From contig DAOVRZ010000024.1 of the NCBI GenBank assembly GCA_030627905.1, positions 1 to 53,262 of the forward strand: a DNA stretch of 53,262 bases. The letters run 5' to 3'. A model generated the notes under the pieces. That model saw only the letters and a list, made by a program, of their open reading frames with translations. It searched no databases and was not told the origin of the DNA. Source of the DNA: JAGMES01 sp023128035. GTDB taxonomy: Bacteria; Bacillota; Halanaerobiia; DY22613. The translations under genes were made by a program, and so were the position numbers. Of the stretch, positions 8,268-16,912 are shown one piece after another; position 1 is the stretch's first letter, and each line of letters starts with the position of its first letter.

Positions 8268-9188
8268 TTATCTGCCTCCTCTAATCTGATTAAGATCTTG
8301 CTGCATCTCTAGTGCTGCTCGTTTTGCTGCTATTTGGTAATCTTCGCCTTCTAATCTGTTAGCAAAGATAATCCCGCGTGATGAATTAACTATTCCACCT
8401 AATCCATCTTTATTAAAGAAAGGACTTAATTCTTCTGCTCCTGCTCCCTGTGCTCCATAGCCAGGAATTAAGAAAAATGTCTTTGGAAGCATCTGACGTA
8501 CTCGCTCTGCAGCACCTGGGTAAGTTGCGCCAACTACCATTCCTAAGTTAGAATATCCACTATCACCCAGCCAATCCGATCCTAATTCTTGCAACTTATA
8601 AGCCAGCTGTTCGTAAACCATATCCCCACCTTCTAAAATCAGATCCTGTAAATCTCCAGAAGAAGGGTTAGATGTCTTAAGTAATGCCCACAAACCTTTC
8701 TCATACTTTCGTCCTGTTTCAATAAATGGATCAATTCCATCTCGACCCAAATAAGGATTAATTGTCATACTATCAAAATCATATAATGCTTCTTCTCTTC
8801 CCCAGACATTCACTTTTCCAAGATAACCATCTGCATAAGCTTTAGCTGTAGAAGAAATATCATTACGTTTTGCATCTAAAATAATTTCAAATCCTAACTC
8901 TCTTGCAATTTTTGCAGACTCTATTAGTGCTTTCATTCCAGCAAGCCCATATTGTTCATAAAAACTTATCTGAAACTTTACTACTGGTACATAGGGCTCT
9001 ACTGCTTCTAAAATTCTTTGATTAAAATTGATGAGCACCTGAGCAAGACCATCTAAGGTCTCACCCATGCTCTCGCGTACTGGATTTTTTACTACACCAG
9101 GGATTTGATGAAAACGCGGATCCAATCCCACACAAATACAACTATTTTTTGCTTCTATTTTTGCGATTAGTCTATCAATTGCTTGCAT
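8268..9188 (-). CDS. pyrF: orotidine 5'-phosphate decarboxylase (long form)
   Basis: PyrF decarboxylates OMP to UMP, the last step of the pathway. The catalytic motif LDAKRNDISSTAKAYA has Asp105, Lys107 and Asp110. At 306 residues it belongs to the long group found in some clostridia, actinobacteria and myxobacteria rather than the ~240-residue Bacillus form. ATG at 9188 is used because GGAG lies about eight bases upstream; an in-frame GTG at 9197 overlaps that site. It overlaps the pyrC end by 14 bases. In Bacillus pyrF lies near the operon end, so its place between pyrC and carA is a lineage difference. Confidence 0.95.
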   Translation of the reverse strand: MQAIDRLIAKIEAKNSCICVGLDPRFHQIPGVVKNPVRESMGETLDGLAQVLINFNQRILEAVEPYVPVVKFQISFYEQYGLAGMKALIESAKIARELGFEIILDAKRNDISSTAKAYADGYLGKVNVWGREEALYDFDSMTINPYLGRDGIDPFIETGRKYEKGLWALLKTSNPSSGDLQDLILEGGDMVYEQLAYKLQELGSDWLGDSGYSNLGMVVGATYPGAAERVRQMLPKTFFLIPGYGAQGAGAEELSPFFNKDGLGGIVNSSRGIIFANRLEGEDYQIAAKRAALEMQQDLNQIRGGR

Positions 9189-10464
9189 TAAAACCACTCC
9201 GTTGATATGATATTTTTCCGTTCACTAATGTCATCATTGGCCAACCAGTCAGTTTCCAACCGATAAATGGATTGTTTTTACCTTTACTTACTATATCTTT
9301 AACATCAACTTCAATCTCTCTATCCATATCTATAACAACCAGATCTGCATCCTGTCCTATTTCAAGTTGCCCAACACCTAATCCAAGAATATTAGCTGGG
9401 TTAATACTCATCTTTTCAACTAATTGGCTTAAGCTCATTCTGCCATCTTTAACCAGAGTAGTGATTACTACAGGTAAAGCAGTTTCTAATCCTGCAATTC
9501 CGAAAGGAGCATATGGAAACTCAACCATCTTTTCTTCATAAGCATGAGGAGCATGATCTGTTGCGATAATGTCGATAGTACCATCTAATAATCCCTCAAT
9601 CAATGCTGCAACATCAGCCTTACTTCTAAGTGGTGGATTTACTTTAAAGTTAGTATCAAAACTCAGTACATCTTCCTCGGTTAATGCCAGATGATGTGGA
9701 GTAACCTCTGCAGTTACTGGTAGTCCTTTTGCTTTAGCCTGACGAATCAGTTCAACTCCACCTCTAGTTGAAACATGTGCTATATGCAATTTTGCTCCTG
9801 TTAATGTAGCCAGAGCTATGTCACGTGCGATGATAATCTCTTCTGCCTCGTTTGGATATGCTGGTAAACCTGTCATCATAGAAGCGTATCCTTCATTTAC
9901 CATACCATTATCCACAAGTGTACTATCTTCACAGTGGGCTATAAAAGTTATATCAAATGGTGTTGCATATTCCATAGCGCGACGCATAACACCACTGTTC
10001 ATAACTGTATTTCCATCATCAGAGAGAGCTACAACTCCAGCTTCAACTAACAATCCGATCTCAGCAATCTCTTCACCTTTAAGTTCTTTGGAGATCGCAC
10101 CAATTGGGAACACTTTAACTACACCCTCTTCTGCTGCTCGATGCTGGATATAGCGAATTACAGAAGAGTTATCCGCTACTGGATCTGTATTTGGCATACA
10201 ACAGATACTGGTAAATCCGCCTTTCGCTGCAGACTTCGTTCCAGTCTTAATCGTCTCTTTATGCTCATAGCCTGGTTCTCTTAAGTGTACATGCAAATCT
10301 ACTAATCCTGGCAAAATGTGTTTGCCTGTTGCATCAATCACCTCTGCATCTGAAGCCTTGATCTCTTCTGCTATTTCTACAATTTTACCATTCTCAATCA
10401 GGATGTCCAACTTATTCTCTATATCTTTTTTTACAACAACACCGTTTTTAATTAATGTCTTCAT
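9175..10464 (-). CDS. pyrC: dihydroorotase
   Basis: Class I dihydroorotase cyclises carbamoyl aspartate to dihydroorotate. The metal-binding HVHLREPG motif has His58 and His60, and a later DHAPH motif supplies the active-site aspartate. The 429-residue length and amidohydrolase beta-sandwich ends fit the family. ATG at 10464 is preceded by GGGGG. It overlaps pyrB by 17 bases and pyrF by 14, so the three genes are translationally coupled. Confidence 0.96.
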   Translation of the reverse strand: MKTLIKNGVVVKKDIENKLDILIENGKIVEIAEEIKASDAEVIDATGKHILPGLVDLHVHLREPGYEHKETIKTGTKSAAKGGFTSICCMPNTDPVADNSSVIRYIQHRAAEEGVVKVFPIGAISKELKGEEIAEIGLLVEAGVVALSDDGNTVMNSGVMRRAMEYATPFDITFIAHCEDSTLVDNGMVNEGYASMMTGLPAYPNEAEEIIIARDIALATLTGAKLHIAHVSTRGGVELIRQAKAKGLPVTAEVTPHHLALTEEDVLSFDTNFKVNPPLRSKADVAALIEGLLDGTIDIIATDHAPHAYEEKMVEFPYAPFGIAGLETALPVVITTLVKDGRMSLSQLVEKMSINPANILGLGVGQLEIGQDADLVVIDMDREIEVDVKDIVSKGKNNPFIGWKLTGWPMMTLVNGKISYQRSGFNASN

Positions 10465-11392
10465 GTTGGTTCCCCCTTCCAGCTAGTAGATAGAATAAAG
10501 CCATTCTTACTGCTACGCCATTGGTTACTTGCTCTTCAATCATCGCCCGTTCATCTAAAGCGATAATTGGATCAATTTCAACTCCCTGATTCATTGGGCC
10601 AGGATGGAGAATTAATACATCATCTTTTAAATAAGGTAAGATTCTTTCATTCATACCATAGAACCGATGGAATTCACGGATAGATGGGAATTGACCTTTC
10701 TTTTGACGCTCTTTCTGAATTCTTAAGATGTTAACTACATCTGTATCTTTTAGAGCTTCTTCTAAAGAGTAGAATACCTCTACACCCATGTTCTTCAACT
10801 CTGTTGGAATTAGAGTTGCTGGAGCGACCACCCTTACATTAGCACCCATTGTCTTTAAACCGAATATATTTGAACGCGCCACCCGACTATGCATAATATC
10901 GCCAACGATTAGAACATTTAAGCCATCAATCCGACCCTTTTTCTCTTTGATACTAAACATATCTAACAAAGCTTGAGTTGGATGTTCATGAGCTCCATCA
11001 CCAGCATTAATCACTGATGCTTTTACATGTTGAGATAAAAGAAGCGCAGATCCAGGAGCTGAATGGCGGATGATAATAATATCTGCACCCATTGCTTCTA
11101 AAGTTTTTCCTGTATCAATAAGGCTTTCACCTTTTGCTACACTACTTGAAGATGCTGCAATGCTCATCATATTCGCACTTAACATCTTCCCTGCCAGATC
11201 AAATGAGGCTTTCGTTCTTGTACTTGGTTCATAAAATAAATTTACAACTGTTTTACCTGTTAAAGTTGGAACCTTCTTAACTTTTCTCTTAAAAATTTCT
11301 TTCATTGCTTCAGCAGTCTCTAGGATCAAGGAAATCTCTTCCTTGGAGACATTTACCAGTCCTAACATGTGCTTACTTTTTAAACCACTCAT
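10448..11392 (-). CDS. pyrB: aspartate carbamoyltransferase, catalytic subunit
   Basis: PyrB joins carbamoyl phosphate and aspartate, the committed step. The carbamoyl-phosphate loop FYEPSTRTKASF is at residues 53-64 and the HPTQALLD motif at 137-144. No pyrI regulatory gene is next to it, as in Bacillus-type ATCases; control appears to be by PyrR attenuation in the 207-base gap upstream. ATG at 11392 follows GGGGG at a normal distance. It is the first gene after the second attenuator. Confidence 0.96.
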   Translation of the reverse strand: MSGLKSKHMLGLVNVSKEEISLILETAEAMKEIFKRKVKKVPTLTGKTVVNLFYEPSTRTKASFDLAGKMLSANMMSIAASSSSVAKGESLIDTGKTLEAMGADIIIIRHSAPGSALLLSQHVKASVINAGDGAHEHPTQALLDMFSIKEKKGRIDGLNVLIVGDIMHSRVARSNIFGLKTMGANVRVVAPATLIPTELKNMGVEVFYSLEEALKDTDVVNILRIQKERQKKGQFPSIREFHRFYGMNERILPYLKDDVLILHPGPMNQGVEIDPIIALDERAMIEEQVTNGVAVRMALFYLLAGRGNQHEDIN

Positions 11393-11449
11393 TTGACTAA
11401 CCCCCTTGAATATTTTTAAATTGTTTATGATATTTTTGTCATACTTTTT

Positions 11450-11486
11450 ATAAAAAAACCCCTTCGGTCAGATCACCGAAAGGGTT
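11450..11486 (-). terminator. attenuator terminator between pyrR and pyrB
   Basis: On the minus strand a 12-bp stem (11486-11475 with 11468-11457, one G-T pair) around a 6-base loop is followed by seven T. It lies upstream of pyrB and downstream of a PyrR-type binding loop, the arrangement of a PyrR-controlled attenuator. Confidence 0.85.
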
Positions 11487-11558
11487 TTATCGCATCATTA
11501 GTTATACACTCAAAGTATGAATGAATAACAAAGAATTGATTCACACATTTCCCTTTTC

Positions 11559-11572
11559 AGTCTCTCTGAACC
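11559..11572 (-). promoter_or_regulatory. PyrR-binding loop, pyrR-pyrB leader
   Basis: The RNA sequence GGUUCAGAGAGACU resembles the Bacillus PyrR-binding consensus (ARUCCNGNGAGGYU) at most positions. It precedes the terminator at 11450-11486 and would act as the anti-antiterminator when PyrR-UMP binds. Confidence 0.65.
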
Positions 11573-11599
11573 GCTTTAAAGGTTTATGTTAATTATACT

Positions 11600-12151
11600 T
11601 TATGACAATACCTCTCTCAAAACCACTTGATCCTCGCCGTCAATCTCATCAAGCGCGACATGAATCACTTCCTGATTTGAAGTAGGTACATTTTTTCCAA
11701 CATAGTCTGCCCGTATTGGTAACTCACGATGACCTCTATCAACCAAAACAGCTAATTGAATCAGTTCTGGACGCCCTAAATCAATAATTGCATCTAAAGC
11801 TGATCGAACAGTTCTTCCAGTATAAAGAACATCATCAATCAAAATTAGTGTCTTTCCAGTTACATCAAAATCAATCTCTGTCTTATGCACAACTGGCTGT
11901 TGATCGATGGTTGAAAGATCATCCCGATATAGAGTGATATCCAAAATTCCCACTGGAACTTTTTTTCCTTCAATATTTTCTATATGCGCAGCAATTCTTT
12001 TTGCTAATGGTACTCCGCGAGTTCTTATACCTACTAGTACCAGATTCTCAATTCCTTTGTTCTTTTCCAGAATCTCATGAGAAATTCTTATCAAAGCTCT
12101 ACGCATCCCATCAGAATCTATCAAAACTTTCTTATCTTTCATTTTTGACAT
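11600..12151 (-). CDS. pyrR: pyrimidine operon attenuator / uracil phosphoribosyltransferase
   Basis: PyrR binds UMP or UTP and the pyr leader RNA and promotes termination; many homologues also have weak uracil phosphoribosyltransferase activity. The PRPP-type motif TLILIDDVLYTGRT lies at residues 101-114. ATG at 12151 is chosen because AAGGAGG sits eight bases upstream, giving the usual length of 183 residues; the longer open frame to 12244 runs through the attenuator. It is the first gene of the operon, behind its own attenuator, and is followed by a second attenuator before pyrB. No uracil permease gene (pyrP) is present between pyrR and pyrB. Confidence 0.95.
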   Translation of the reverse strand: MSKMKDKKVLIDSDGMRRALIRISHEILEKNKGIENLVLVGIRTRGVPLAKRIAAHIENIEGKKVPVGILDITLYRDDLSTIDQQPVVHKTEIDFDVTGKTLILIDDVLYTGRTVRSALDAIIDLGRPELIQLAVLVDRGHRELPIRADYVGKNVPTSNQEVIHVALDEIDGEDQVVLREVLS

Positions 12152-12190
12152 CTCTATTGCCTCCTTCGATAGTAGATATATATCACCCAT

Positions 12191-12231
12191 AATATTAAAA
12201 AACCTTCTCACCGAATACCAGTAAGAAGGTT
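12191..12231 (-). terminator. attenuator terminator in the pyrR leader
   Basis: An 11-bp stem (12231-12221 with 12211-12201, one G-T pair) with a 9-base loop is followed by a T run at 12200-12195. It lies 40 bases before the pyrR start. Confidence 0.85.
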
Positions 12232-12293
12232 TGTAGAATCTCACTTATAGCAGAAATTAACTATCTGCATATATGAAAGCTTCTCACCTCTTA

Positions 12294-12312
12294 CTAGCCT
12301 CACTGGGCTAAT
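12294..12312 (-). promoter_or_regulatory. PyrR-binding loop, pyrR leader
   Basis: The RNA AGCCCAGUGAGGCU matches the PyrR consensus ARUCCNGNGAGGYU at all but one position and is itself a small hairpin with UAGCC/GGCUA arms. With the terminator at 12191-12231 it forms the first attenuator. Confidence 0.75.
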
Positions 12313-12334
12313 TTAAAGGGTGACTCATCAAAGT

Positions 12335-12361
12335 AGATTTAATAACTACGTTATTAAATCT
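12335..12361. repeat. 12-bp-arm palindrome at the start of the pyr transcript
   Basis: A perfect inverted repeat with 12-bp arms and a TAC/GTA centre lies about 3-30 bases after the predicted start of transcription. Its 17-base core TAATAACTACGTTATTA recurs exactly at 36141-36157. It could be a 5' stabilising hairpin or a member of a dispersed repeat family. Confidence 0.75.
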
Positions 12362-12370
12362 TTCAAACTA

Positions 12371-12399
12371 ACTATAACAGAAAACAAAACCTCTGTCAA
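12371..12399 (-). promoter_or_regulatory. sigma-A promoter of the pyr operon
   Basis: TTGACA (12399-12394), 17 bases, TATAGT (12376-12371). The -35 overlaps the rluD stop codon, so the promoter is tucked into the end of the previous gene. Confidence 0.85.
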
Positions 12400-13325
12400 G
12401 AAGTAACTTGATTATTTTTTCGTAATTCTTCAACAATATCCAACATATCTTGATAAATTGGAGCAGTAAATGTCATCTTCTCATTTGTTACAGGATGAAA
12501 AATCGATAGCTGATAAGCGTGAAGCATCTGTCTTTTCACAGGTAACTGTTCACGATAACCATATTTCTCATCACCTACTACTGGAAACCCAAGATAATTA
12601 AAATGAACCCTAATCTGATGTGTTCGTCCAGTTTCTAAATGAATCTTTACCCAAGTATAATCTCGAAAACGTTCAAGAACTTCAAACCGAGTGACAGCAG
12701 GCTTACTATTTTCTTTTACCACAGCCATCTTTTTCCTATCTTTAGGATCTCGTCCGATAGGCGCATCAACAGTCCCTTTTTCATACGGCAAGTATCCTTT
12801 AACTAAAACTATATAAATCTTCTCTACATCTCTTCCTTTAAACTGTTCAGTCAAACTTCGATGGGCAACATCGGTCTTGGCAGCAATCAAAACCCCTGAA
12901 GTATCTTTATCTAAACGATGAACAATACCTGGTCTGATCACTCCATTAATCCCAGATAAGTTCTCACAATGATAGAGAAGGCCATTTACTAAAGTTCCAT
13001 CCTTATTACCATAAGCAGGATGAACCACCATATCCCAAGACTTATTTATAACAATAATATCTTCATCCTCATAAATCACGTCTAAAGGAATTGGCTCAGG
13101 TTTTGCTTCTAATTCAGTTGGTTCTGGTAACTCTATAATTACTTCATCATTTGATTTCAGCTTATAACTTGCTTTTTCAACTTTTCCATTTACTTTAATC
13201 TTATTTTTATCGATAAGTTGGCGAATATAAGAACGACTTAGATCTTCATTCACCTCAGCCAAATACTTATCAAGCCGCATATTTTGATCACTTAAGCTAA
13301 TTTCAAAGTCACGAATCTCAAACAT
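12396..13325 (-). CDS. 23S rRNA-type pseudouridine synthase, RluD family
   Basis: This RluA/RluD-family pseudouridine synthase has an N-terminal S4 RNA-binding domain (about residues 15-75) and a catalytic motif HRLDKDTSG at 136-144 with Asp139. The length of 309 residues is usual. ATG at 13325 overlaps the lspA stop, as in Bacillus where ylyB follows lspA. The loop normally NKPAGMVVHPA reads NKSWDMVVHPA here, an unusual but non-catalytic change. The exact uridine target cannot be told from sequence. Confidence 0.93.
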   Translation of the reverse strand: MFEIRDFEISLSDQNMRLDKYLAEVNEDLSRSYIRQLIDKNKIKVNGKVEKASYKLKSNDEVIIELPEPTELEAKPEPIPLDVIYEDEDIIVINKSWDMVVHPAYGNKDGTLVNGLLYHCENLSGINGVIRPGIVHRLDKDTSGVLIAAKTDVAHRSLTEQFKGRDVEKIYIVLVKGYLPYEKGTVDAPIGRDPKDRKKMAVVKENSKPAVTRFEVLERFRDYTWVKIHLETGRTHQIRVHFNYLGFPVVGDEKYGYREQLPVKRQMLHAYQLSIFHPVTNEKMTFTAPIYQDMLDIVEELRKNNQVTS

Positions 13326-13770
13326 CTTCCATCTCTCCCGCCTTTTTCTCACTTAATAGTATCTTTATAGCAAATAGACTCATTCCGATAACAATAGCCG
13401 AATCTGCAACGTTAAAGACAGGCCAAATCTGAAAATCGAAAAAATCTACTACATAACCAAATCTAAGTCGATCAAGCAAATTGCCAATAGTTCCACCTAA
13501 AGCCAATCCAAGGGCCAGCTTTGACATCCAATCTTTAGGTAATTGTTTAAAAAAGTATATCACAATCCCGATAACTACAAAGGTAATCACCAAAAATAAT
13601 TCTCTACGGTTTTGCAAAATACCAAAAGCTGCCCCATAGTTGCGAACATATGTCAAATGAAATATCTTAGGAATGATCGGAACCGACTCCAAATAACTAT
13701 AAGTATTACTAATAAAATATTTTGACCACTGATCAAGTCCTAATATAATAAATAAAACTATCCAGATCAT
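13318..13770 (-). CDS. lspA: lipoprotein signal peptidase II
   Basis: LspA is a membrane aspartyl protease that cleaves prolipoprotein signal peptides. It has about four hydrophobic segments in 150 residues, the GNLLDRLRFGYVVDF motif with catalytic Asp109, and FNVADS with Asp123. ATG at 13770 follows GAGGAG closely; the open frame extends upstream but those residues are hydrophilic and atypical for the family. It overlaps rluD by 8 bases. Confidence 0.94.
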   Translation of the reverse strand: MIWIVLFIILGLDQWSKYFISNTYSYLESVPIIPKIFHLTYVRNYGAAFGILQNRRELFLVITFVVIGIVIYFFKQLPKDWMSKLALGLALGGTIGNLLDRLRFGYVVDFFDFQIWPVFNVADSAIVIGMSLFAIKILLSEKKAGEMEDV

Positions 13771-13867
13771 TGACTCCTCACACTCCATTATCAATATTTT
13801 AAACATATCGTGCAATCTCAAAATCCACATCTACCTTATTTTAGCATAGATCATTTAAAATCGCAAC

Positions 13868-13902
13868 AAAAGAAAACTCCTCTGACCTGAATATCAGAGA
13901 AG
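13868..13902 (-). terminator. intrinsic terminator after the yteA-like gene
   Basis: A 9-bp stem (13902-13894 with 13885-13877) is followed by TTTTCTTTT on the minus strand. Confidence 0.75.
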
Positions 13903-13939
13903 TAATCAGTTTCACAGTTTCTGAAATTTCCATAATAAT

Positions 13940-14647
13940 TTATTTATCCTGATTTTCTTCCCGACGACTATGACGCTGTGGATTACCTGTATAGACATTT
14001 TCGGCAAACTCTTCTGTAAAACCAGCATCCTCGATCCCGTCTCCCCAGCCCACTTCTCCATGCCGTTCATCTGCATCATAGAAAGCATCATCAGAAGTAA
14101 TTGCACCAGGTACGTCTTGAGGAGTATTAGATGTACCGTAACGCGCCACTTTCTGCCATGCATCTTCTCCATCAAAAGCTAGATTTTCACTATCATCTGT
14201 AAATGTACGATGAAACGGAGTGGAAAGAACTTCTTCCTCAATCGGTCGAACGCGAGGTCTCTCAAACTCCTCAAGCTCTTCCTTACACTTTACACACATC
14301 GTCGTATACGGAAAAGCCTCTAATCTATCTTCAGGAATCTTACTTTGACAATGGTCACAGATACCATAAGTTCCTTCATCAACCTTTTCTAAGGCATCAT
14401 AAAGCATTTTTAACAAAGTTTGACTATTATCTTTAATCCCAAGATCTTTTCCACGTTCAAAGGTAATATCACCATGATCTGCAGGATGATTATCATAACT
14501 AGATAATTCACCTGTAGACTCTAATAAACTTTGACGTAGACCACCTTTTCCATCAGCACCATTCTCTATACGCTGAATCTGAAGGTCTAGCCGTTCTTTC
14601 TCTTCAAGTAAAATTTTACGATATTTTTCTAACTTTGCCCGTTCCAT
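13940..14647 (-). CDS. TraR/DksA-type C4 zinc-finger protein, YteA-like
   Basis: A 235-residue protein with an N-terminal coiled-coil (MERAKLEKYRKILLEEKERL) and one C4 zinc finger: CDHC at 97-100 and CVKC at 118-121. This is the YteA/YocK pattern of sporulating Firmicutes, related to DksA but of unknown function; related proteins may act on RNA polymerase. The C-terminal third is acidic and low in hydrophobics. ATG at 14647 follows AGGAGG by six bases. It lies upstream of lspA but is separated from it by a terminator. Confidence 0.88.
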   Translation of the reverse strand: MERAKLEKYRKILLEEKERLDLQIQRIENGADGKGGLRQSLLESTGELSSYDNHPADHGDITFERGKDLGIKDNSQTLLKMLYDALEKVDEGTYGICDHCQSKIPEDRLEAFPYTTMCVKCKEELEEFERPRVRPIEEEVLSTPFHRTFTDDSENLAFDGEDAWQKVARYGTSNTPQDVPGAITSDDAFYDADERHGEVGWGDGIEDAGFTEEFAENVYTGNPQRHSRREENQDK

Positions 14648-14724
14648 CAGCACCCTCCTTGAACTTTATTTATTGCATCAATCAACTCTTTGGTCATTTG
14701 ATCACCCCGTTTAGAATAACGTCG

Positions 14725-15018
14725 TTAAAGATAAGTTTGAACGATTTTTACTATTTTAGCGATAAAAAAACCAATTCCGGGAATATTCAAGTCGGCTAGC
14801 TTAAAGAGAATTGCAAGGACCATTGCACCTAAAATTGTAGCACCAACTGCAAAACCTAGCCCGCGGGCCACACCTGCGATAAAATTCAAAAAAATCATGC
14901 GCCGTGGAGAACGAACAATTTCAGTATATTCAGCGAGATTCATTTTGTGTAAATCATCTGACAACCTCTCTACCCGATTGAACAATTTTTCCACAAGTTT
15001 TTTTTCTTCCGTCTCCAT
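14725..15018 (-). CDS. DUF5665-family small membrane protein
   Basis: A 97-residue protein with a charged N-terminus, a conserved MNLAEYTEIVRSPRRM segment at about 26-41 and a glycine-rich transmembrane segment around residues 45-73, ending in an amphipathic helix. This matches the DUF5665 family of clostridia as I remember it; no function is known. ATG at 15018 follows a GGAGGG element. It is followed by yteA. Confidence 0.75.
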   Translation of the reverse strand: METEEKKLVEKLFNRVERLSDDLHKMNLAEYTEIVRSPRRMIFLNFIAGVARGLGFAVGATILGAMVLAILFKLADLNIPGIGFFIAKIVKIVQTYL

Positions 15019-15219
15019 CCTAATTATCCCTCCATCATCATATCAATAAATTACCCAATTTCATTCTTATTTAGTCGTGCACACTTATTAACTAATGCAG
15101 TTCAGATTTTTCTTAAAATTAAATGAATTTAAAAAGGAATTTGTATTAATATCGCGAAATACATTGTTACAATGATAAAATTATTCCATTTACATAACAA
15201 TAATACTGGAGGTGAACTT

Positions 15220-15387
15220 ATGAAAAATTTCTGGACGATTTTGATTGTAATTCTAGCACTAATTGTGGGTTTTCGCTTGTTAGGCATATTTTTTTCAGTA
15301 GGCTTTATGCTTTTAAGAGCCATAATCCCAATAGCCTTTATTTTCTTTGCTATTTATGGATTTTTAGCATTTCTAAAAAAACGCTAA
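15220..15387 (+). CDS. small hydrophobic membrane protein, 55 residues
   Basis: This is the only plus-strand gene within the minus-strand block. GGAGGTGAAC lies directly before ATG at 15220, so the longer frame from 15172 is rejected. The product is almost entirely hydrophobic, with two likely transmembrane helices (about residues 3-28 and 32-50) and a basic KKR end. A bidirectional terminator follows the stop. No family is recognised; many clostridia carry similar unannotated one- or two-helix proteins. Confidence 0.65.
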   Translation: MKNFWTILIVILALIVGFRLLGIFFSVGFMLLRAIIPIAFIFFAIYGFLAFLKKR

Positions 15388-15389
15388 CA

Positions 15390-15427
15390 AAAAAGCCTAT
15401 TTGCTCAACTCAGCAAATAGGCTTTTT
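15390..15427. terminator. bidirectional intrinsic terminator
   Basis: GCCTATTTGC (15395-15404) and GCAAATAGGC (15413-15422) form a perfect 10-bp stem with A and T runs outside, serving both the plus-strand gene and divIVA. Confidence 0.9.
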
Positions 15428-15472
15428 AAGTCGGGGGAATAATGCCTTCCGAAAATGTTGTTAAAGTTTTTA

Positions 15473-16054
15473 CTATTCATCATCACCGATTAACATACTT
15501 CTCTCAGTATCTTGGTTAGTCCAAGTTTCTAACTCATCTTCATGAGGTTCTTCGTAAGTAGTAGCCAATTCTCTATCCAGCCCTTCAATCTCTCGTGGAC
15601 ACTCAATTTTATTTTCATTCAATAGCTGTAAATGAGACTCAATCAAAGTTTTTAAACGAATTCGGAAAAATTGCTCATATTCCTCAATTTGACGGAATTG
15701 TCGCATTCTCGTCCTTACTTTCTCTTTAGCTACTTGAAGCATTTCATTAGCTTTAATTTTTGCAGATTCCAAAATCAATCTGGCTTCCTTTTCAGCTTGC
15801 TCAGTTCTATTATTTACTGTTTCTTGAGCAACTATCATAGTATCCTGTAGAGTACGTTCCATATCATGATATTTTCTTATTTCCTCGTTTATTCTTTCAT
15901 TCTCATCTCTTAGCTGATTTGTCTCCTTCAATAAACGTTCATAAGCAGCAGCAACATGGTCTAAAAACTCATCTACCTCTTTCCCATCATATGCAACAAG
16001 AGAAAACTTCTTTTTAAATTCCTTGTTATATATATCTAGAGGTGTAATTTTCAT
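15473..16054 (-). CDS. divIVA: DivIVA-family cell division/pole protein
   Basis: DivIVA assembles on curved membranes at septa and poles and positions division or chromosome-segregation factors. The N-terminal membrane-binding motif is intact (ITPLDIYNKEFKKKF, then the YDGKEVDEFLDHV segment), followed by a long coiled coil to about residue 140 and an acidic tail. Length is 193 residues. ATG at 16054 has AAGGAGG eight bases upstream. It closes the division-gene cluster, as in Bacillus. Confidence 0.95.
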   Translation of the reverse strand: MKITPLDIYNKEFKKKFSLVAYDGKEVDEFLDHVAAAYERLLKETNQLRDENERINEEIRKYHDMERTLQDTMIVAQETVNNRTEQAEKEARLILESAKIKANEMLQVAKEKVRTRMRQFRQIEEYEQFFRIRLKTLIESHLQLLNENKIECPREIEGLDRELATTYEEPHEDELETWTNQDTERSMLIGDDE

Positions 16055-16106
16055 TAATCATTCCTCCTTCAATAATCTACTTGTATATTTTTATTCAATA
16101 AAAACA

Positions 16107-16895
16107 CTAAAGATAACGATTTAAAGTAATTTTAACCCGCCCTTTTCGAGTCTCACCTTGTATTTCTTTTATTTCAACCCGTCCACGTCCACGAATTGAA
16201 ATCACATCATCTGATTTAATAATCCGAGAAGGATTTGTTTCAATCTCATGATTTAGCTTTACTTTCTCAGTTTTGATCTCTTTAGCCATCTTAGAACGTG
16301 AAGTAGAAAATCCAACTCCTGTTACAGAATCCAGTCTTAGAGAGGCAACAGTGGAGCGAATCTCTTTGACCCTCTCTACAGGTAACTTTAAATCTTCCTT
16401 TTCAATTTCTCGAACTTCAACAGGAACCTGATGCACTTTCTTAAGCAAGCAGATCATATCTTTTACCTCATCCGCTGCAATAAAATGACAACCACCTTCT
16501 TCTAATACAAGAATATCACCTAATAACTCTCTCTGCATTCCCAGACCCATCAGACTTCCCAAAAAATCCCGGTGTGAAACCTGTTGAAAAGCAAAATTAC
16601 CTTTTACCTCAAGATAAGCTAAAGGATATTTTACACTATCCCACATCATATAGTCAGGAATCATAACTAATCTTCTCCGCTCAGCCCGATTAAAACCTCC
16701 TACAAAGCGATATTGTACTTCAGGGATCTGTCGAATAATTCCCTCTACTATATCCTGCTGGTGTGGATCAAAAAAGTAAGTACTCTCAACTCCCCCACCT
16801 TTTATTACTCTTTCTCCTTTGTCCAATACATTTGCAACAATAAGTTTATCATCATCTGAAGTTAGATGTGCTAAGATCTTCTCCTTATTCCACAT
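16107..16895 (-). CDS. ylmH: YlmH-like S4-domain RNA-binding protein
   Basis: A 262-residue protein with an N-terminal YlmH domain and a C-terminal S4 domain (about residues 180-258: GRVEIKEIQGETRKGRVKI). The family is linked to division-site gene clusters and, in Bacillus, to rescue of stalled large ribosomal subunits. ATG at 16895 follows GAGGTG by six bases, preferred to the upstream GTG inside that site. It lies between yggT and divIVA as in other Firmicutes. Confidence 0.92.
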   Translation of the reverse strand: MWNKEKILAHLTSDDDKLIVANVLDKGERVIKGGGVESTYFFDPHQQDIVEGIIRQIPEVQYRFVGGFNRAERRRLVMIPDYMMWDSVKYPLAYLEVKGNFAFQQVSHRDFLGSLMGLGMQRELLGDILVLEEGGCHFIAADEVKDMICLLKKVHQVPVEVREIEKEDLKLPVERVKEIRSTVASLRLDSVTGVGFSTSRSKMAKEIKTEKVKLNHEIETNPSRIIKSDDVISIRGRGRVEIKEIQGETRKGRVKITLNRYL

Positions 16896-16912
16896 TTCCA
16901 ACACCTCACCAA

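Noticed and set aside
11600..12244. pyrR starting at 12244 (214 residues)
   Set aside because: The extra residues would be encoded by the attenuator terminator; ATG 12151 has a strong RBS and gives the family length.
13912..14175. 87-codon minus-strand frame near yteA
   Set aside because: It overlaps the yteA-like gene in another frame, and the zinc-finger frame is clearly the coding one.
14700..14735. AATAACGTCGTTA as a third copy of the pyr/mraY palindrome
   Set aside because: Only a short, partial similarity and no extended arms.
15432..15465. CCTTCCGAAAATGTTGTTAAA as part of the mraY-leader repeat
   Set aside because: It resembles one arm (36259-36279) but no partner arm is present nearby, so membership cannot be supported.
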